DNA of 35,089 nucleotides from contig JAFVEY010000005.1 of the NCBI GenBank assembly GCA_017475765.1, positions 1 through 35,089 on the forward strand, given 5' to 3'. A program made the translations under genes and the position numbers. The first letter of the stretch is position 1. Each line of letters opens with the position of its first letter. Source of the DNA: Clostridia bacterium. GTDB taxonomy: Bacteria > Bacillota > Clostridia > Oscillospirales > Acutalibacteraceae. The notes beneath the pieces were generated by a model that was not told the origin of the DNA, ran no database searches, and saw nothing but the letters and a program-made list of their open reading frames with translations. Below are positions 8,269 to 17,025 of this stretch, piece by piece.

Positions 8269-8675
8269 TGGGACGATATGATGATATCATCAATTTGCCG
8301 GCGCATCAATCAACAAAGCATCCGCCGATGTCAAGGATGAACCGTGCAGCTCAGTTTGCCCCCTTTGCGGCACTAACCGGCTATGGTGCGGCTATAACGG
8401 AAACGGGCAGACTTACCGATAATCAGATCGAATTGAATGACGAAACAGCAGCAGTTCTGAATGAAAAACTGCGAATTATAATAGAGAGCATAAAAGATCA
8501 CCCCCATATTGAAGTGATCTATTTTCTTCCCGATACCCGCAAAGCAGGAGGAAAATATGTTGTTTCCGAGGGTGATGTGAAAAGCATTGATTTATATAAC
8601 AGACAAATTACCTTTACGGATAAAAGCAGTATTCCCATTGACAGTATCAGCGATATACAAATACAGAGTGAATAA
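8268..8675 (+). CDS. YolD-like protein, partner of the Y-family polymerase
   Basis: 135 aa. The N-terminal half has the YolD signature: RYDDIINLPAHQSTKHPPMS followed by an RAAQFAPFAAL segment. The C-terminal half is a beta-rich region of alternating charged and hydrophobic residues. YolD-like proteins are small Firmicute proteins that often sit beside UvrX/YqjW polymerases and have been proposed as UmuD-like accessory subunits. The 1-nt stop/start overlap with the polymerase supports joint function. Its molecular role is not established. Confidence 0.85.
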   Translation: MGRYDDIINLPAHQSTKHPPMSRMNRAAQFAPFAALTGYGAAITETGRLTDNQIELNDETAAVLNEKLRIIIESIKDHPHIEVIYFLPDTRKAGGKYVVSEGDVKSIDLYNRQITFTDKSSIPIDSISDIQIQSE

Positions 8676-8748
8676 AAATGCAGTTCAGTAATGCTTTATA
8701 TATTCTTTTTTCATATACGCACAAATTCTGTATAATATAAATCACAAA

Positions 8749-8790
8749 GCGATAACAGCATTTGTTTGATAGTGCTGTTATCGCCTTGTT
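8749..8790. terminator. Bidirectional terminator between yolD-like gene and tRNA-Pro
   Basis: A perfect 12-bp stem GCGATAACAGCA (8749-8760) / TGCTGTTATCGC (8773-8784) with a 12-nt loop. On the plus strand TTGTTT follows. On the minus strand the run is TTTGTG. It can serve both convergent units. Confidence 0.7.
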
Positions 8791-8797
8791 TCTAAAA

Positions 8798-8871
8798 TCG
8801 AGGTGACAGGACTCGAACCTGCGGCATCTTGGTCCCAAACCAAGCACTCTACCAAACTGAGTTACACCTCG
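8798..8871 (-). tRNA. tRNA-Pro (anticodon TGG)
   Basis: A 74-nt cloverleaf on the minus strand: acceptor CGAGGTG / CACCTCG with discriminator A, D stem ACTC / GAGT, anticodon stem CTTGG / CCAAG with loop TTTGGGA, and T arm GCAGG-TTCGAGT-CCTGT. The anticodon is TGG, reading proline codons. The CCA end is not encoded (TTT follows). Confidence 0.97.
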
Positions 8872-8882
8872 ACGACTTAACT

Positions 8883-8911
8883 ATTATATTACAAGTTACG
8901 AGCTTTGTCAA
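8883..8911 (-). promoter_or_regulatory. Consensus promoter of tRNA-Pro
   Basis: A perfect TTGACA (8911-8906), 17 bp, and a perfect TATAAT (8888-8883) on the minus strand, 12 nt upstream of the mature tRNA 5' end. This is a full-consensus, strong housekeeping promoter as expected for a stable RNA. Confidence 0.9.
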
Positions 8912-9278
8912 GTGTATTTTCATCACTCAAACTGATCCAAAAACTTGACATAACAAATTTTAAAAAATATAATAACATATATGCTTTGAGCATTTGTCTG
9001 CTTCTTGTCAGAATGAGCGGAATAATGACCGCAAGGTTGCACACGGCAAGTCCCAGAAAGGCACTCTGATGATAAAAGTAACGACTATGATAACGGTATG
9101 GTATTCAAAATATCGCTGTTTTATAAACACAACTTCATCTTTTGTGGTATTAATACCATTATATTCATCCATCATTCCGAGCGCCGGACCAACTACTAAT
9201 GACATCTCCAGTTTGATGCTTTCTGTAATCACTATATAATTGTTTTCGACTTATCAATATATTAAAATCACATAATTA
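8912..9278. other. Gap without a confident gene
   Basis: Short open frames exist on both strands (about 8994-9239 plus, 9008-9232 minus), but neither has a convincing ribosome binding site or a recognisable domain. A minus-strand frame ending near 8896 contains a hydrophobic stretch (FLGLAVCNLAVIIPLILT) without a start codon, so this may be the decayed 3' end of a membrane-protein gene. Confidence 0.4.
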
Positions 9279-9318
9279 AAAGTCAGCTGCACAGTATAAT
9301 TATGCAGCTGACTTTTTT
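9279..9318. terminator. Terminator of the CAP-domain surface protein gene
   Basis: A perfect 13-bp stem AAAGTCAGCTGCA (9279-9291) / TGCAGCTGACTTT (9303-9315) with T runs on both strands. It lies about 50 nt past the minus-strand stop codon at 9365. Confidence 0.85.
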
Positions 9319-9364
9319 ACCGAATCGGGGATTTATATTGTTTACGACCTTTTTTGAATCTTTC

Positions 9365-11803
9365 TCATTTTGCAGTTACTGTGAAATCCTTTACTGCAAA
9401 AGCTCCTTTGCTGTCCTTAGCATATACTCTGATATTAAATGTTCCTGCTGAAGACGGCTTGAATGTTGCTGTCGCTGCCGAGCCAAACTTTGTCCATGTG
9501 CTTGATGTGCTTCTCTTATAGTAGAATTCATAAGTATATGTACCGCTGCCTCCCGATACTGCACCCTTCACAGTGACAGTTTCGCCGACAGTAAAGTTTG
9601 TTTTGCTGACGGTAGTATTATTTAACAAACCTGCTGAATTGGCAATAAGCATGAAATCCTTTACAGCAGAAGCTCCGGCGCTGTCTTTTGCATATACTCT
9701 GATGTTAAAGATTCCTGCTGAAGACGGCTTGAAGGCTGCTGTTGCTGCCGAGCCAAATTTTGTCCATGCAGTCGCTGTGTTTCTCTTGTAGTAGAATTCA
9801 TAAGTATAAGTGCCGTTGCCGCCCGATGCCGCCCCCTTTATGGTGACGGTTTCACCAACTGTAAAATTTGTTTTGCTTACAGTAGTATTATTGACAAGGG
9901 CTGCCTTTGCGGTCAATGTAAAATCCTTCACCGAAGAAGCTCCGGCGCTGTCTTTTGCATATACTCTGATATTAAAGGTTCCTGCCGAAGACGGCTTGAA
10001 TGTTGCTGTCGCTGCCGAGCCAAATTTTGTCCATGCGGTCGCTGTGTTTCTCTTGTAGTAGAATTCATAAGTATAAGTGCCGTTGCCGCCTGATGCCGCA
10101 CCTTTTACGGTGACGGTTTCACCAACCGTAAAACTTGTTTTGCTTACAGTAGTGTTATTGGTCAAAGTTGCCCCTTCCACCGTAAGAGTTGAAACCTTTG
10201 AAGATGTATTGCCGGCACTATCCTTTGCCTGAACACGGAATTGATAGATTCCTGTTTTGGAAGGCTTATAGGAATAACTTACTGCGGAGGAATTGCTGCT
10301 CAATGTTGTCCATGATGTACTGTCGGGAACAATAACGGCATAGTCGTAGGTATAAGGGGAAAAACCTCCGGTTGCTGAGGCTTTTATTGTTACTGTATTT
10401 CCCAAAGTAAATTTATAGGAGCTTAAAGAAATATTTGCATCCAAAGCCGGCTTTACTGTTACTGTCACAGTAGCTGTTGAGGATCTGTTTGCACTATCCT
10501 TGGCAGTAATTCTGATATTATAGGTTCCGGCTGCTGACGGTTTATAGCTGCAGCTTGAGGCTGTACCTTCCGCTTGTATTACTGTATAGGAGGTGCTTTC
10601 GGAAGGCGCTGCTTCAAACTTATATTTGATCGGACTTGTACCGCCTGTCACAGAAGCCGTTATGGTTGTGCTGCCCCCGGCAACCAAAGTATCCTTACTT
10701 ACCTTGCCGCTGACTTTAAACGTATTGGGGTCATTAATAATTTTAAATTCTGCCGATGCTGTCTGGTCGATATAAGCACCGATTCCGGTCACGGTTACAG
10801 ATGCTGTTCCGACATTGATATTATTGGTATATGAAACGGTATAATCCTTATCCTTTGTCAATATTTCTCCCGAATAGGATTCTACTGTAAAAGAAGGCAT
10901 GATCGGGCTGCCTGTATAATACTGATCCGGAATATCCGATATGATACAATCGGCAAGAGATTTTGCAACGGCTATATATTCAGCCGAAGCCGTAATACTC
11001 GGATAATTCTTCAGTTTAAGTGTGATATTGCTTGTTCCGGGTCTGACGCCTGTGATTGCGCCGTTGCTTCCGGCTGTAAATGCTTTTGTATTGGAGGAGG
11101 AAACTACTCCGCAGTCAGCTGTCAACCAGGCTGTGACCACATTGTTATTTTTAATTGCAAAGCAGATATTCATTGTGCTGCCGCAGTAAAATGTCTGCTG
11201 ATCATTATAATTCAGTTTGACATTGGAAAGTATTGCCGGATAAACTGATGTTTCCTGATCCAATGTTTTGTCCGCCTGTGTAAGCACGGATGAATCAATC
11301 GTTTTCACGGTCTTATTTGAAGCCAAAAGGCAAACATATTTTTTATTTCTTACAGTAACTATGCCCACTCCCGCCGCATTCATATCATCAGCATTCAGCG
11401 TTGCATAGTATTCGGGATCGGTCTGATAAGAGTTGATCAGCGTACTGAGATTAAAAACATTAATTCCAATCAGCTGACCTCTGACATTTTCGGAATCAAG
11501 ATAATTGGATCCTCCGGGTGAATCAAGCGATGGATATATCGCAAGCTCTGCCGCCCTTTTCATTGCAAGCTCCATCAGCTCGCTGTCCATAGTCCAATCC
11601 GAGAGATTTTTATTTCTGCGGTAGTCATTGCACATATTCAGAAATGTAGCAGCCTCCTGATATTTTCTTGTGACATTGGCAATTTTAATGTCAACTGTCG
11701 TAATCGCCTGTGTTTCAAACGAAAACGCTGTCACAAACACCGACATCAGCATTATTGCCGACAGCAATATACTCAGATAGCGGTTTGTCATTTTTTTGCT
11801 CAT
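9365..11803 (-). CDS. Secreted CAP-domain protein with five tandem beta-sandwich repeats
   Basis: 812 aa. An N-terminal signal peptide (MSKK..., hydrophobic core about 9-27, likely cut after TQA at 33). Residues about 45-165 resemble a CAP/SCP domain: helix NDYRRNKNLSDWTMDSELMELA, and a later AAGVGIVTVRNKKYVCLLAS strand. About 240-280 looks like a bacterial Ig-like domain and about 285-356 like an MBG/Ig-type filler (YTGSPIMPSFTV). Five repeats follow at about 362-450, 454-542, 547-632, 636-721 and 726-812. The last three are nearly identical, each carrying YTYEFYYKR, FGSAATA, FKPSSAG and IRVYAKDS. No LPXTG, dockerin or surface-layer anchor is visible, so the attachment mode is unknown. The same repeat occurs in the next two genes. 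AAAGGG precedes the ATG. Confidence 0.85.
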   Translation of the reverse strand: MSKKMTNRYLSILLSAIMLMSVFVTAFSFETQAITTVDIKIANVTRKYQEAATFLNMCNDYRRNKNLSDWTMDSELMELAMKRAAELAIYPSLDSPGGSNYLDSENVRGQLIGINVFNLSTLINSYQTDPEYYATLNADDMNAAGVGIVTVRNKKYVCLLASNKTVKTIDSSVLTQADKTLDQETSVYPAILSNVKLNYNDQQTFYCGSTMNICFAIKNNNVVTAWLTADCGVVSSSNTKAFTAGSNGAITGVRPGTSNITLKLKNYPSITASAEYIAVAKSLADCIISDIPDQYYTGSPIMPSFTVESYSGEILTKDKDYTVSYTNNINVGTASVTVTGIGAYIDQTASAEFKIINDPNTFKVSGKVSKDTLVAGGSTTITASVTGGTSPIKYKFEAAPSESTSYTVIQAEGTASSCSYKPSAAGTYNIRITAKDSANRSSTATVTVTVKPALDANISLSSYKFTLGNTVTIKASATGGFSPYTYDYAVIVPDSTSWTTLSSNSSAVSYSYKPSKTGIYQFRVQAKDSAGNTSSKVSTLTVEGATLTNNTTVSKTSFTVGETVTVKGAASGGNGTYTYEFYYKRNTATAWTKFGSAATATFKPSSAGTFNIRVYAKDSAGASSVKDFTLTAKAALVNNTTVSKTNFTVGETVTIKGAASGGNGTYTYEFYYKRNTATAWTKFGSAATAAFKPSSAGIFNIRVYAKDSAGASAVKDFMLIANSAGLLNNTTVSKTNFTVGETVTVKGAVSGGSGTYTYEFYYKRSTSSTWTKFGSAATATFKPSSAGTFNIRVYAKDSKGAFAVKDFTVTAK
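9368..10165 (-). repeat. Three near-identical ~260-bp repeats (surface-repeat cluster 1)
   Basis: Units at about 10165-9908, 9898-9641 and 9628-9368 encode ~86-aa domains with conserved YTYEFYYKR and FKPSSAG motifs. They resemble the triple-tyrosine (Y_Y_Y) beta-sandwich type. Nucleotide identity between units is visibly high, and the same unit recurs in clusters at 11983-13050 and 16001-16264. Confidence 0.85.
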
Positions 11804-11849
11804 TTACATCAACCCTTTCTTAATTGATAACAACACTATGGTTACTAGA

Positions 11850-11878
11850 ATTTTATCATACATTTGGTAGCTTTTCAA
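11850..11878 (-). promoter_or_regulatory. Promoter of the CAP-domain protein gene
   Basis: Minus strand TTGAAA (11878-11873), 17 bp, TAAAAT (11855-11850) with a TGA extension, about 45 nt upstream of the ATG. Confidence 0.5.
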
Positions 11879-11909
11879 TATTTTATATAACAATAATTGA
11901 AATTTTTAT

Positions 11910-11950
11910 AAAAAGAGAACGATACAAGTCATCTTATGGCTTGTATCGTT
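11910..11950 (-). terminator. Terminator of the large LRR/transglutaminase gene
   Basis: An 11-bp stem AACGATACAAG / CTTGTATCGTT (11918-11928 with 11940-11950) is followed on the minus strand by CTC and five T residues (11914-11910), 30 nt after the stop codon. Confidence 0.75.
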
Positions 11951-11979
11951 TTTAACAGTAAGGTATATTCTGCTTTCTT

Positions 11980-14900
11980 TTATTGGGCTTTTGTTGCAGT
12001 CACGGTGAAATTCTTTACAGAAGCATTTCCGGCGCTGTCCTTTGCATATACTCTGATATTGAAGGTTCCAGCTGAGGATGGTTTGAAAGTCGCTGTCGCT
12101 GCCGAACCGAATCTGACCCATTTGTCCGATGTGGTTCTCTTGTAATAAAACTCATATCTGTAATCGCCGTTGCCGTCTGCGGCTGCGCCCTTGACAGTGA
12201 CAGCTTCGCCGACCTTGAAGTTCGTTTTGCTGACGGTTGTATTATTGACTAATGCGGTAAATGCTGTTAGCGTGAAGTTCTTCACAGAAGAATTGCCAAC
12301 ACTATCCTTTGCATATACTCTGATATTGAAGGTTCCAGCTGAGGATGGTTTGAAAGTCGCTGTCGTTGCCGAGCCAAACTTTGTCCATGTGCTTGCGGTG
12401 CTTCTCTTGTAGTAAAATTCATATTGATAATTTCCGCTGCCGCCTATGGCTGCGCCCTTAATGGTGACAGCTTCGCCGACCTTAAAGTTTGTTTTGCTTA
12501 CCGTTGTATTATTGATTAATGCGGTAAATGCTGTCAATGTGAAATTCTTTACCGCTGAAGCCCCGGCGCTGTCCTTAGCGATAACTTTGATATTGAATGT
12601 TCCGGCTGATGACGGCTTGAAGGTTGCTATCGCTGCCGAACCGAACTTTGTCCATGTGCTTGCGGTGCTTCTCTTGTAATAGAATTCATAAGTATAGCTG
12701 CCTGTGCTGCCGGATGCTGCACCCTTTATGGTAACAGCTTCACCAACCTTGAAGTTTGTTTTGCTTACCGTGCTGTCATTCACCAGACCTTCTGCTGTCA
12801 ATGTGAAATTCTTTACCGCTGAAGTTCCTGCGCTGTCCTTGACATATACTCTGATATCAAATGTTCCGGGTGAAGAGGGCTTGAATGTCGCTGTGGCTGC
12901 TGAGCCGAATTTTATCCATGTACTTGCCGTGCTTCTCTTATAATAAAATTCATACTCATAATCCTCGCTGCCGCCTGTTGCCGCTCCTTTGATGGTAACT
13001 GCCTGACCCGCTTTGAAATTCGTTTTTGATATGGTTGTATTATTAACAAGAGGAGTATAAACCGTTACATTGACGGATGCGGTCTTTCCGCTTGAAGTTT
13101 TTGCTGTTATTGTTGCTGTACCTGCGGATTGTGCTGTTATTCTGCCATTTGATACGGATGCAACCTTACTGTCGCTGCTGCTCCATTGAATGTTCTCGGT
13201 TACCGTTGACGGGAATACGGTCAATATCAACTGTGTCGAATCTCCCTCCGTCAATGTAATCTCGGATTTATCAAGACTGATATATAATGCTGACGATCCG
13301 TTTACATCCAGAAAGTTCAGACCGCTGCTTGCAGCATATTCTTCAGCGACAGAGCCTTTCGTGCCGATGATCGTAAAATCACTCACGCCCCGGCTGATAT
13401 CTTCTCCGATTTCCTTCACCGATTCCGGCAGCACAATATACTTCAGCTCATCTGAATTAACAAATACATATGATGACAGCTTTTCAAGTCCGCTGCCCTG
13501 TATTTCAACATTTTTGAGCGCAGAACAGTAGGCAAACGCTGCCTTACCTATGGATTTGACAGATTCGGGTATCACAACAGATTCAAGGTTTGGATTGTAA
13601 TAGAAAGCGTAATCCGCTATTTCCTTGATATTGGAGGGTATGCTGACTGCTGCCGCATTCGGCGCTGCCACCAGAATTTCATTGTCCTTATAGAGAACAC
13701 CGTTTTTATAGGTATATCTTCCCGACGCATCTATATTCTTTAACGATTGACAATCTGTAAACGCCATCGGCGAAATATTCTCCACAGAATCCGGAATATT
13801 GATGCTTTCAAGATATTGGCAGGAACAAAATGCCGCTTCACCAATATTTTTGATAGTTGAAGGGAGGATCACTTTTTTAACGGCACCAAATCGGTTATAT
13901 ATAAAATCTTCACCAATAGAAACAACGTCCACGCCGTCAATGCTTGAAGGGATTTCAAGCACATCAGGCACCTCTTCCTCATCGTAGGAATATATTTCAT
14001 AGCCGTCATATTCATTGTTATATCTGTAATGGAACAGCGTATCTCTTTTCTGAACATAATATGGTCTTGGAGCAGTTCCGCCATATCCTGCTTCCACCAG
14101 ATAATAGTCCGTACCGTCACAGACCATTGCATTCCTGTGACCGCTGCCCGCACCAGCATCATCGCCGGCATATCTTCCCCATGCTCTTAAGCCTAATTTT
14201 CTTGCCATTGTAATAATGGTATTGGTGGAAGCCCAGCAATCTCCGCCGCCCGAAATAATCAGTCCGATATAGCCCTGATAATCTATGCTGTAATCTCTGT
14301 CTGCCACGAATTTTGCTATTTTTTCCAGCTTTTCCTCAGTTGTCATATTGGCGGTTATATTTTCCGCAAGATAATCATCCATGACCTGATTAGCATAGTA
14401 ATCGGCATAATCTTTGACTGTCACTTCAACATTAAACACTTTTCCGCCTGCATACACTTCCACATTTTCTGTTCCAAAATAACAGTATTTTTCTGCCTTA
14501 TCGTATGTCTTATCCTCCAGCTCATAATCTGTTGTCATGGTTATCCAATCTTGCCCATCTTCATCGATCCAGTAGTAATAATAGTCCGTTTTATAGTTAG
14601 GCTCAATCAATCCGCTGTCTGATATCTTAACGGGTGATCTGTATGAATCTGCCTTTTCATACTGCACGGATGATGCTCCCGTCACCTCTATCTGAAAGGA
14701 CTGTGCATAATCCGAGGGTATGGATATGTACTCCTCTGCCCATGTGTTCATAGCATACAGTTCAACCTTGACAGTATTGATAGCTGCCTCCGGAACATGA
14801 TCTGAACTTGCAATATTATTTTCCTTTGCGTATGTTTCGGCATAGCTGCCTTTTTCACAATAAATGGTAAGGTTATTGCATCTTCTAAAAGCGTCGTCGC

Positions 14901-15819
14901 CTATCTCTGTCACGCCGGCAGGAATGATAATCGTTGTCAGTTCCTCACAATACCAGAATGCGTCATCACCTATTGATGTCACGCTGTCCGGAATATTGAT
15001 CATTTTCAGCTTCGTACAAGCCATAAAGCTCTTACACCCGATAGATGTTATGCCGTCTGGCAGCTTTACCGAAGTGAGTTTACTGCAACCGTAAAATGCA
15101 GCATCACCTATTGATGTCACACCGTCCGGTATATCAATGCTTTTCAGCTCTGAACAGAACAAAAAAGCATTCTCACCGATTTTTGTCACGCCTTGGGGAA
15201 TGGTTATCTCCGTTAAATCGTTACAGCTTCTGAAGGCATTATCATTGATCACTTTGACACCATCAGGAATGGTATATTCCCCTGTTTTACCGTCGGGGCA
15301 GATCAGCAATTTCGTCCGATCCTTACTGAATACCACACCATCTTCTGACGAATAGACGGCATTAGCCTTGTCAATGTCAATATTTTTTAGTGATCTGCAG
15401 CACCCGAAAGCCTGATCTCCTATGGATGTGACACTCTTCGGAATGGTGACGCTTTTCAGATCATCGCAGTAGTAGAATGCCATTTCATCTATTAATGTAA
15501 TACCATTGGCAATCGTTACATATTTCAGATTTTGACTGTCATAGAAAGCTGACTCTCCTATTTTTCTGACGCTTTTTCCGTCTATTTTATTCGGAACAGT
15601 AACCTCTTCATCGCTGCCGTTGTAGCTTGTAATGGTAACTGTTCCATCTTCGTTGACTTCATAATCAAAATCGCCATAAGTCTGATTTTCAGCTGCACTT
15701 ACAACCGTATTGGTTCCCAAAAAAACACTCAGACAGGTACTTCCTCCCGAAGCCGCCGCCACAGAAAGTACCATTGCTGCCGCAAGCACCCTTTTTAAAA
15801 TTTTATTTTGTTTTTTCAT
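11980..15819 (-). CDS. Secreted BspA-like leucine-rich-repeat protein with transglutaminase-like domain and four C-terminal repeats
   Basis: 1279 aa. Signal peptide about 1-43 (ending VVSAAE). BspA-type LRR_5 repeats cover about 85-320 and again about 620-825, with units such as LKSVTIPKSVTSIGDQAF. Between them, about 480-600, lies a transglutaminase-like domain with Cys528 (GGGDCWAST), His561 (SGHRNAMV) and Glu576 (YYLVEAGYG). The third position is usually Asp in the Cys-His-Asp triad. An Ig-like Big_2 domain covers about 845-921 (WSSSDSKVASVSNGRI). Four ~86-aa repeats follow at about 924-1008, 1011-1097, 1100-1187 and 1190-1279. BspA-like proteins are typically secreted adhesins; the enzyme domain could crosslink or cleave protein. 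No cell-wall anchor motif is visible. GGGAGG precedes the ATG. Confidence 0.9.
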   Translation of the reverse strand: MKKQNKILKRVLAAAMVLSVAAASGGSTCLSVFLGTNTVVSAAENQTYGDFDYEVNEDGTVTITSYNGSDEEVTVPNKIDGKSVRKIGESAFYDSQNLKYVTIANGITLIDEMAFYYCDDLKSVTIPKSVTSIGDQAFGCCRSLKNIDIDKANAVYSSEDGVVFSKDRTKLLICPDGKTGEYTIPDGVKVINDNAFRSCNDLTEITIPQGVTKIGENAFLFCSELKSIDIPDGVTSIGDAAFYGCSKLTSVKLPDGITSIGCKSFMACTKLKMINIPDSVTSIGDDAFWYCEELTTIIIPAGVTEIGDDAFRRCNNLTIYCEKGSYAETYAKENNIASSDHVPEAAINTVKVELYAMNTWAEEYISIPSDYAQSFQIEVTGASSVQYEKADSYRSPVKISDSGLIEPNYKTDYYYYWIDEDGQDWITMTTDYELEDKTYDKAEKYCYFGTENVEVYAGGKVFNVEVTVKDYADYYANQVMDDYLAENITANMTTEEKLEKIAKFVADRDYSIDYQGYIGLIISGGGDCWASTNTIITMARKLGLRAWGRYAGDDAGAGSGHRNAMVCDGTDYYLVEAGYGGTAPRPYYVQKRDTLFHYRYNNEYDGYEIYSYDEEEVPDVLEIPSSIDGVDVVSIGEDFIYNRFGAVKKVILPSTIKNIGEAAFCSCQYLESINIPDSVENISPMAFTDCQSLKNIDASGRYTYKNGVLYKDNEILVAAPNAAAVSIPSNIKEIADYAFYYNPNLESVVIPESVKSIGKAAFAYCSALKNVEIQGSGLEKLSSYVFVNSDELKYIVLPESVKEIGEDISRGVSDFTIIGTKGSVAEEYAASSGLNFLDVNGSSALYISLDKSEITLTEGDSTQLILTVFPSTVTENIQWSSSDSKVASVSNGRITAQSAGTATITAKTSSGKTASVNVTVYTPLVNNTTISKTNFKAGQAVTIKGAATGGSEDYEYEFYYKRSTASTWIKFGSAATATFKPSSPGTFDIRVYVKDSAGTSAVKNFTLTAEGLVNDSTVSKTNFKVGEAVTIKGAASGSTGSYTYEFYYKRSTASTWTKFGSAAIATFKPSSAGTFNIKVIAKDSAGASAVKNFTLTAFTALINNTTVSKTNFKVGEAVTIKGAAIGGSGNYQYEFYYKRSTASTWTKFGSATTATFKPSSAGTFNIRVYAKDSVGNSSVKNFTLTAFTALVNNTTVSKTNFKVGEAVTVKGAAADGNGDYRYEFYYKRTTSDKWVRFGSAATATFKPSSAGTFNIRVYAKDSAGNASVKNFTVTATKAQ
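11983..13050 (-). repeat. Four ~260-bp repeats (surface-repeat cluster 2)
   Basis: Units at about 13050-12796, 12789-12529, 12522-12259 and 12252-11983 encode the same ~86-aa domain as cluster 1. The phrases SKTNFKVGEAVTIKGAA, YEFYYKRSTASTW and FKPSSAGTFNI recur in nearly every unit. Confidence 0.85.
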
Positions 15820-15851
15820 GGATTACCCTCCCGAATCATTATATTATCCAT

Positions 15852-15880
15852 ATAATAGCACAGAAAGTACCAAAAATCTA
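15852..15880 (-). promoter_or_regulatory. Promoter of the large LRR protein gene (TAGATT-type)
   Basis: Minus strand TAGATT (15880-15875), 17 bp ending in TGTGC, then TATTAT (15857-15852). This is the same unusual -35 and extended -10 as the cargo promoters at 29639, 31678 and 32681. Confidence 0.6.
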
Positions 15881-15907
15881 TTATTTTTGTTAAAAATCGT
15901 ATCAATC

Positions 15908-15947
15908 AAAAACGGAGAAACCGCTGACGAACGATTTCCCCGTTTTT
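15908..15947. terminator. Terminator of the small LRR protein gene
   Basis: A 13-bp A/T-flanked stem AAAAACGGAGAAA / TTTCCCCGTTTTT (one mismatch on plus, a G-U pair on the minus transcript) with a 14-nt loop and flanking T runs, 50 nt past the minus-strand stop at 15998. Confidence 0.7.
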
Positions 15948-15997
15948 CCATTGATCAGCCATATTTGTAAGGCTGATTCTGCTTTATTTTTTGCAAT

Positions 15998-16823
15998 TTA
16001 TTTCGATGCGGTCAATGTAAAATTCTTTACAGAAGAATTTCCGGCGCTGTCCTTGGCTGTTACTTTGATATTGAATGTTCCTGCCGAGGACGGTTTGAAG
16101 TTTGCTGATGTTACCGAGCCGAACTTTGTCCATAAGGTGGCGGTGCTTCTCTTGTAATGGAATTCATAGGTATAGGTACCGCTGCCGCCGGATGCTGCGC
16201 CTTTAACCGTCACGGCTTCGCCGACATTGAAGTTTGTTTTTGATATGGTCGAATTATTTTGAAGTGTTTTATCCACATCCACAAATTTAAATCCGTTATC
16301 ATTTGCATATTTTTCGGCTGCGGTACCTTTTTTTGCCATAGATGGTGAAACCGGGGATTTTCTCATAATTCCGGGAATCCTCACCACAATAGTATCCTAA
16401 TGCACGAGAATCTATCGCCGTCACGCTGTCAGGGATTGTGATACTTGTCAGGCTTGCGCAACCGAAAAATGTCCCATAACCTATTGCTGTCACGCTGTCA
16501 GGGATGGTGATACTTGTCAGGCTTGTGTAACCGTCAAATATAGACTCGCCTATCCTTGTCACGGGTTTTCCATCAATTTTGCTTGGGATAACAACTTCTG
16601 TTTCGTTGCCTTTGAAATTTGTTATAGTAATACCACCATCATCATTTTCATAATAATAAAAACTGCTTACAGGTGTTTCCTGTGTGGTTCCTGCCGCACT
16701 AACGGAAATATTTATGCCGATGAATGTGCTGATTTCTGCCACAGCGCCTGTGCCGGCAAGCATAGCCGCCGCAAGCGAAACAGCACAAATCTTCCTGAGC
16801 AAAATCTTATTTTTAGAACTCAT
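15998..16823 (-). pseudogene. Secreted small LRR protein with one surface repeat, frameshifted at an A7 run
   Basis: The first frame (16823 to about 16299) encodes a signal peptide (about 1-43, ending SVSAA), a short N-terminal strand region and BspA-like LRR units (two copies of SLTSITIPDSVTAI). It then reads IYGKKRYRSRKICK and stops. The second frame, read from 16327 to 15998, continues naturally as GTAAEKYANDNGFKFVDV and one full repeat ending FTLTASK. The switch point is a run of seven A on the coding strand (16334-16328). With six A the frames join into 274 residues reading IYGKKGTAAEKYA, which matches the corresponding joint in the larger neighbour (GTKGSVAEEYA). The region is 826 nt, one base over a multiple of three. 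It may be a true mutation, phase variation, slippage, or a sequencing error. Confidence 0.85.
16001..16264 (-). repeat. Single surface-repeat unit (cluster 3)
   Basis: One copy of the ~86-aa domain (TISKTNFNVGEAVTVKGAA, YTYEFHYKRSTAT, FKPSSAGTFNIKV) at the C terminus of the frameshifted gene, homologous to clusters 1 and 2. Confidence 0.85.
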
Positions 16824-16860
16824 GTTAATTTCCTCCCAATTATTTCATTAAAATATTCAA

Positions 16861-16888
16861 ATTATAAATACCATTTCACTTTTGTCAA
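16861..16888 (-). promoter_or_regulatory. Promoter of the small LRR protein gene
   Basis: Perfect TTGACA (16888-16883), 16 bp, perfect TATAAT (16866-16861) on the minus strand, with GGGAGG before the ATG at 16823. Confidence 0.7.
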
Positions 16889-17025
16889 TACAATTGAACC
16901 AAGTAATATGAATAAACCTCAAAAAAATTATCATAATAGTTATATAACCTTTAGATTAAAAAGTAAATATAATCTTTGGGTTATATTGTAAAATTGTTGA
17001 AATAAACAATTACTGAGATGAATTT

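Noticed and set aside
8798-8871. tRNA-Pro as an integration site of the right-hand element
   Set aside because: The element-like genes begin about 18 kb away and no copy of the tRNA 3' end was recognised near them.
8994-9239. An 81-codon plus-strand frame and a 74-codon minus-strand frame covering nearly the same bases
   Set aside because: No ribosome binding site, no domain, and each is the shadow of the other; neither can be preferred.
9368-13050. CRISPR-like repeat arrays in the region of regular repeats
   Set aside because: The ~260-bp periodicity is coding repeats of a protein domain, with no short repeat-spacer pattern and no cas genes.
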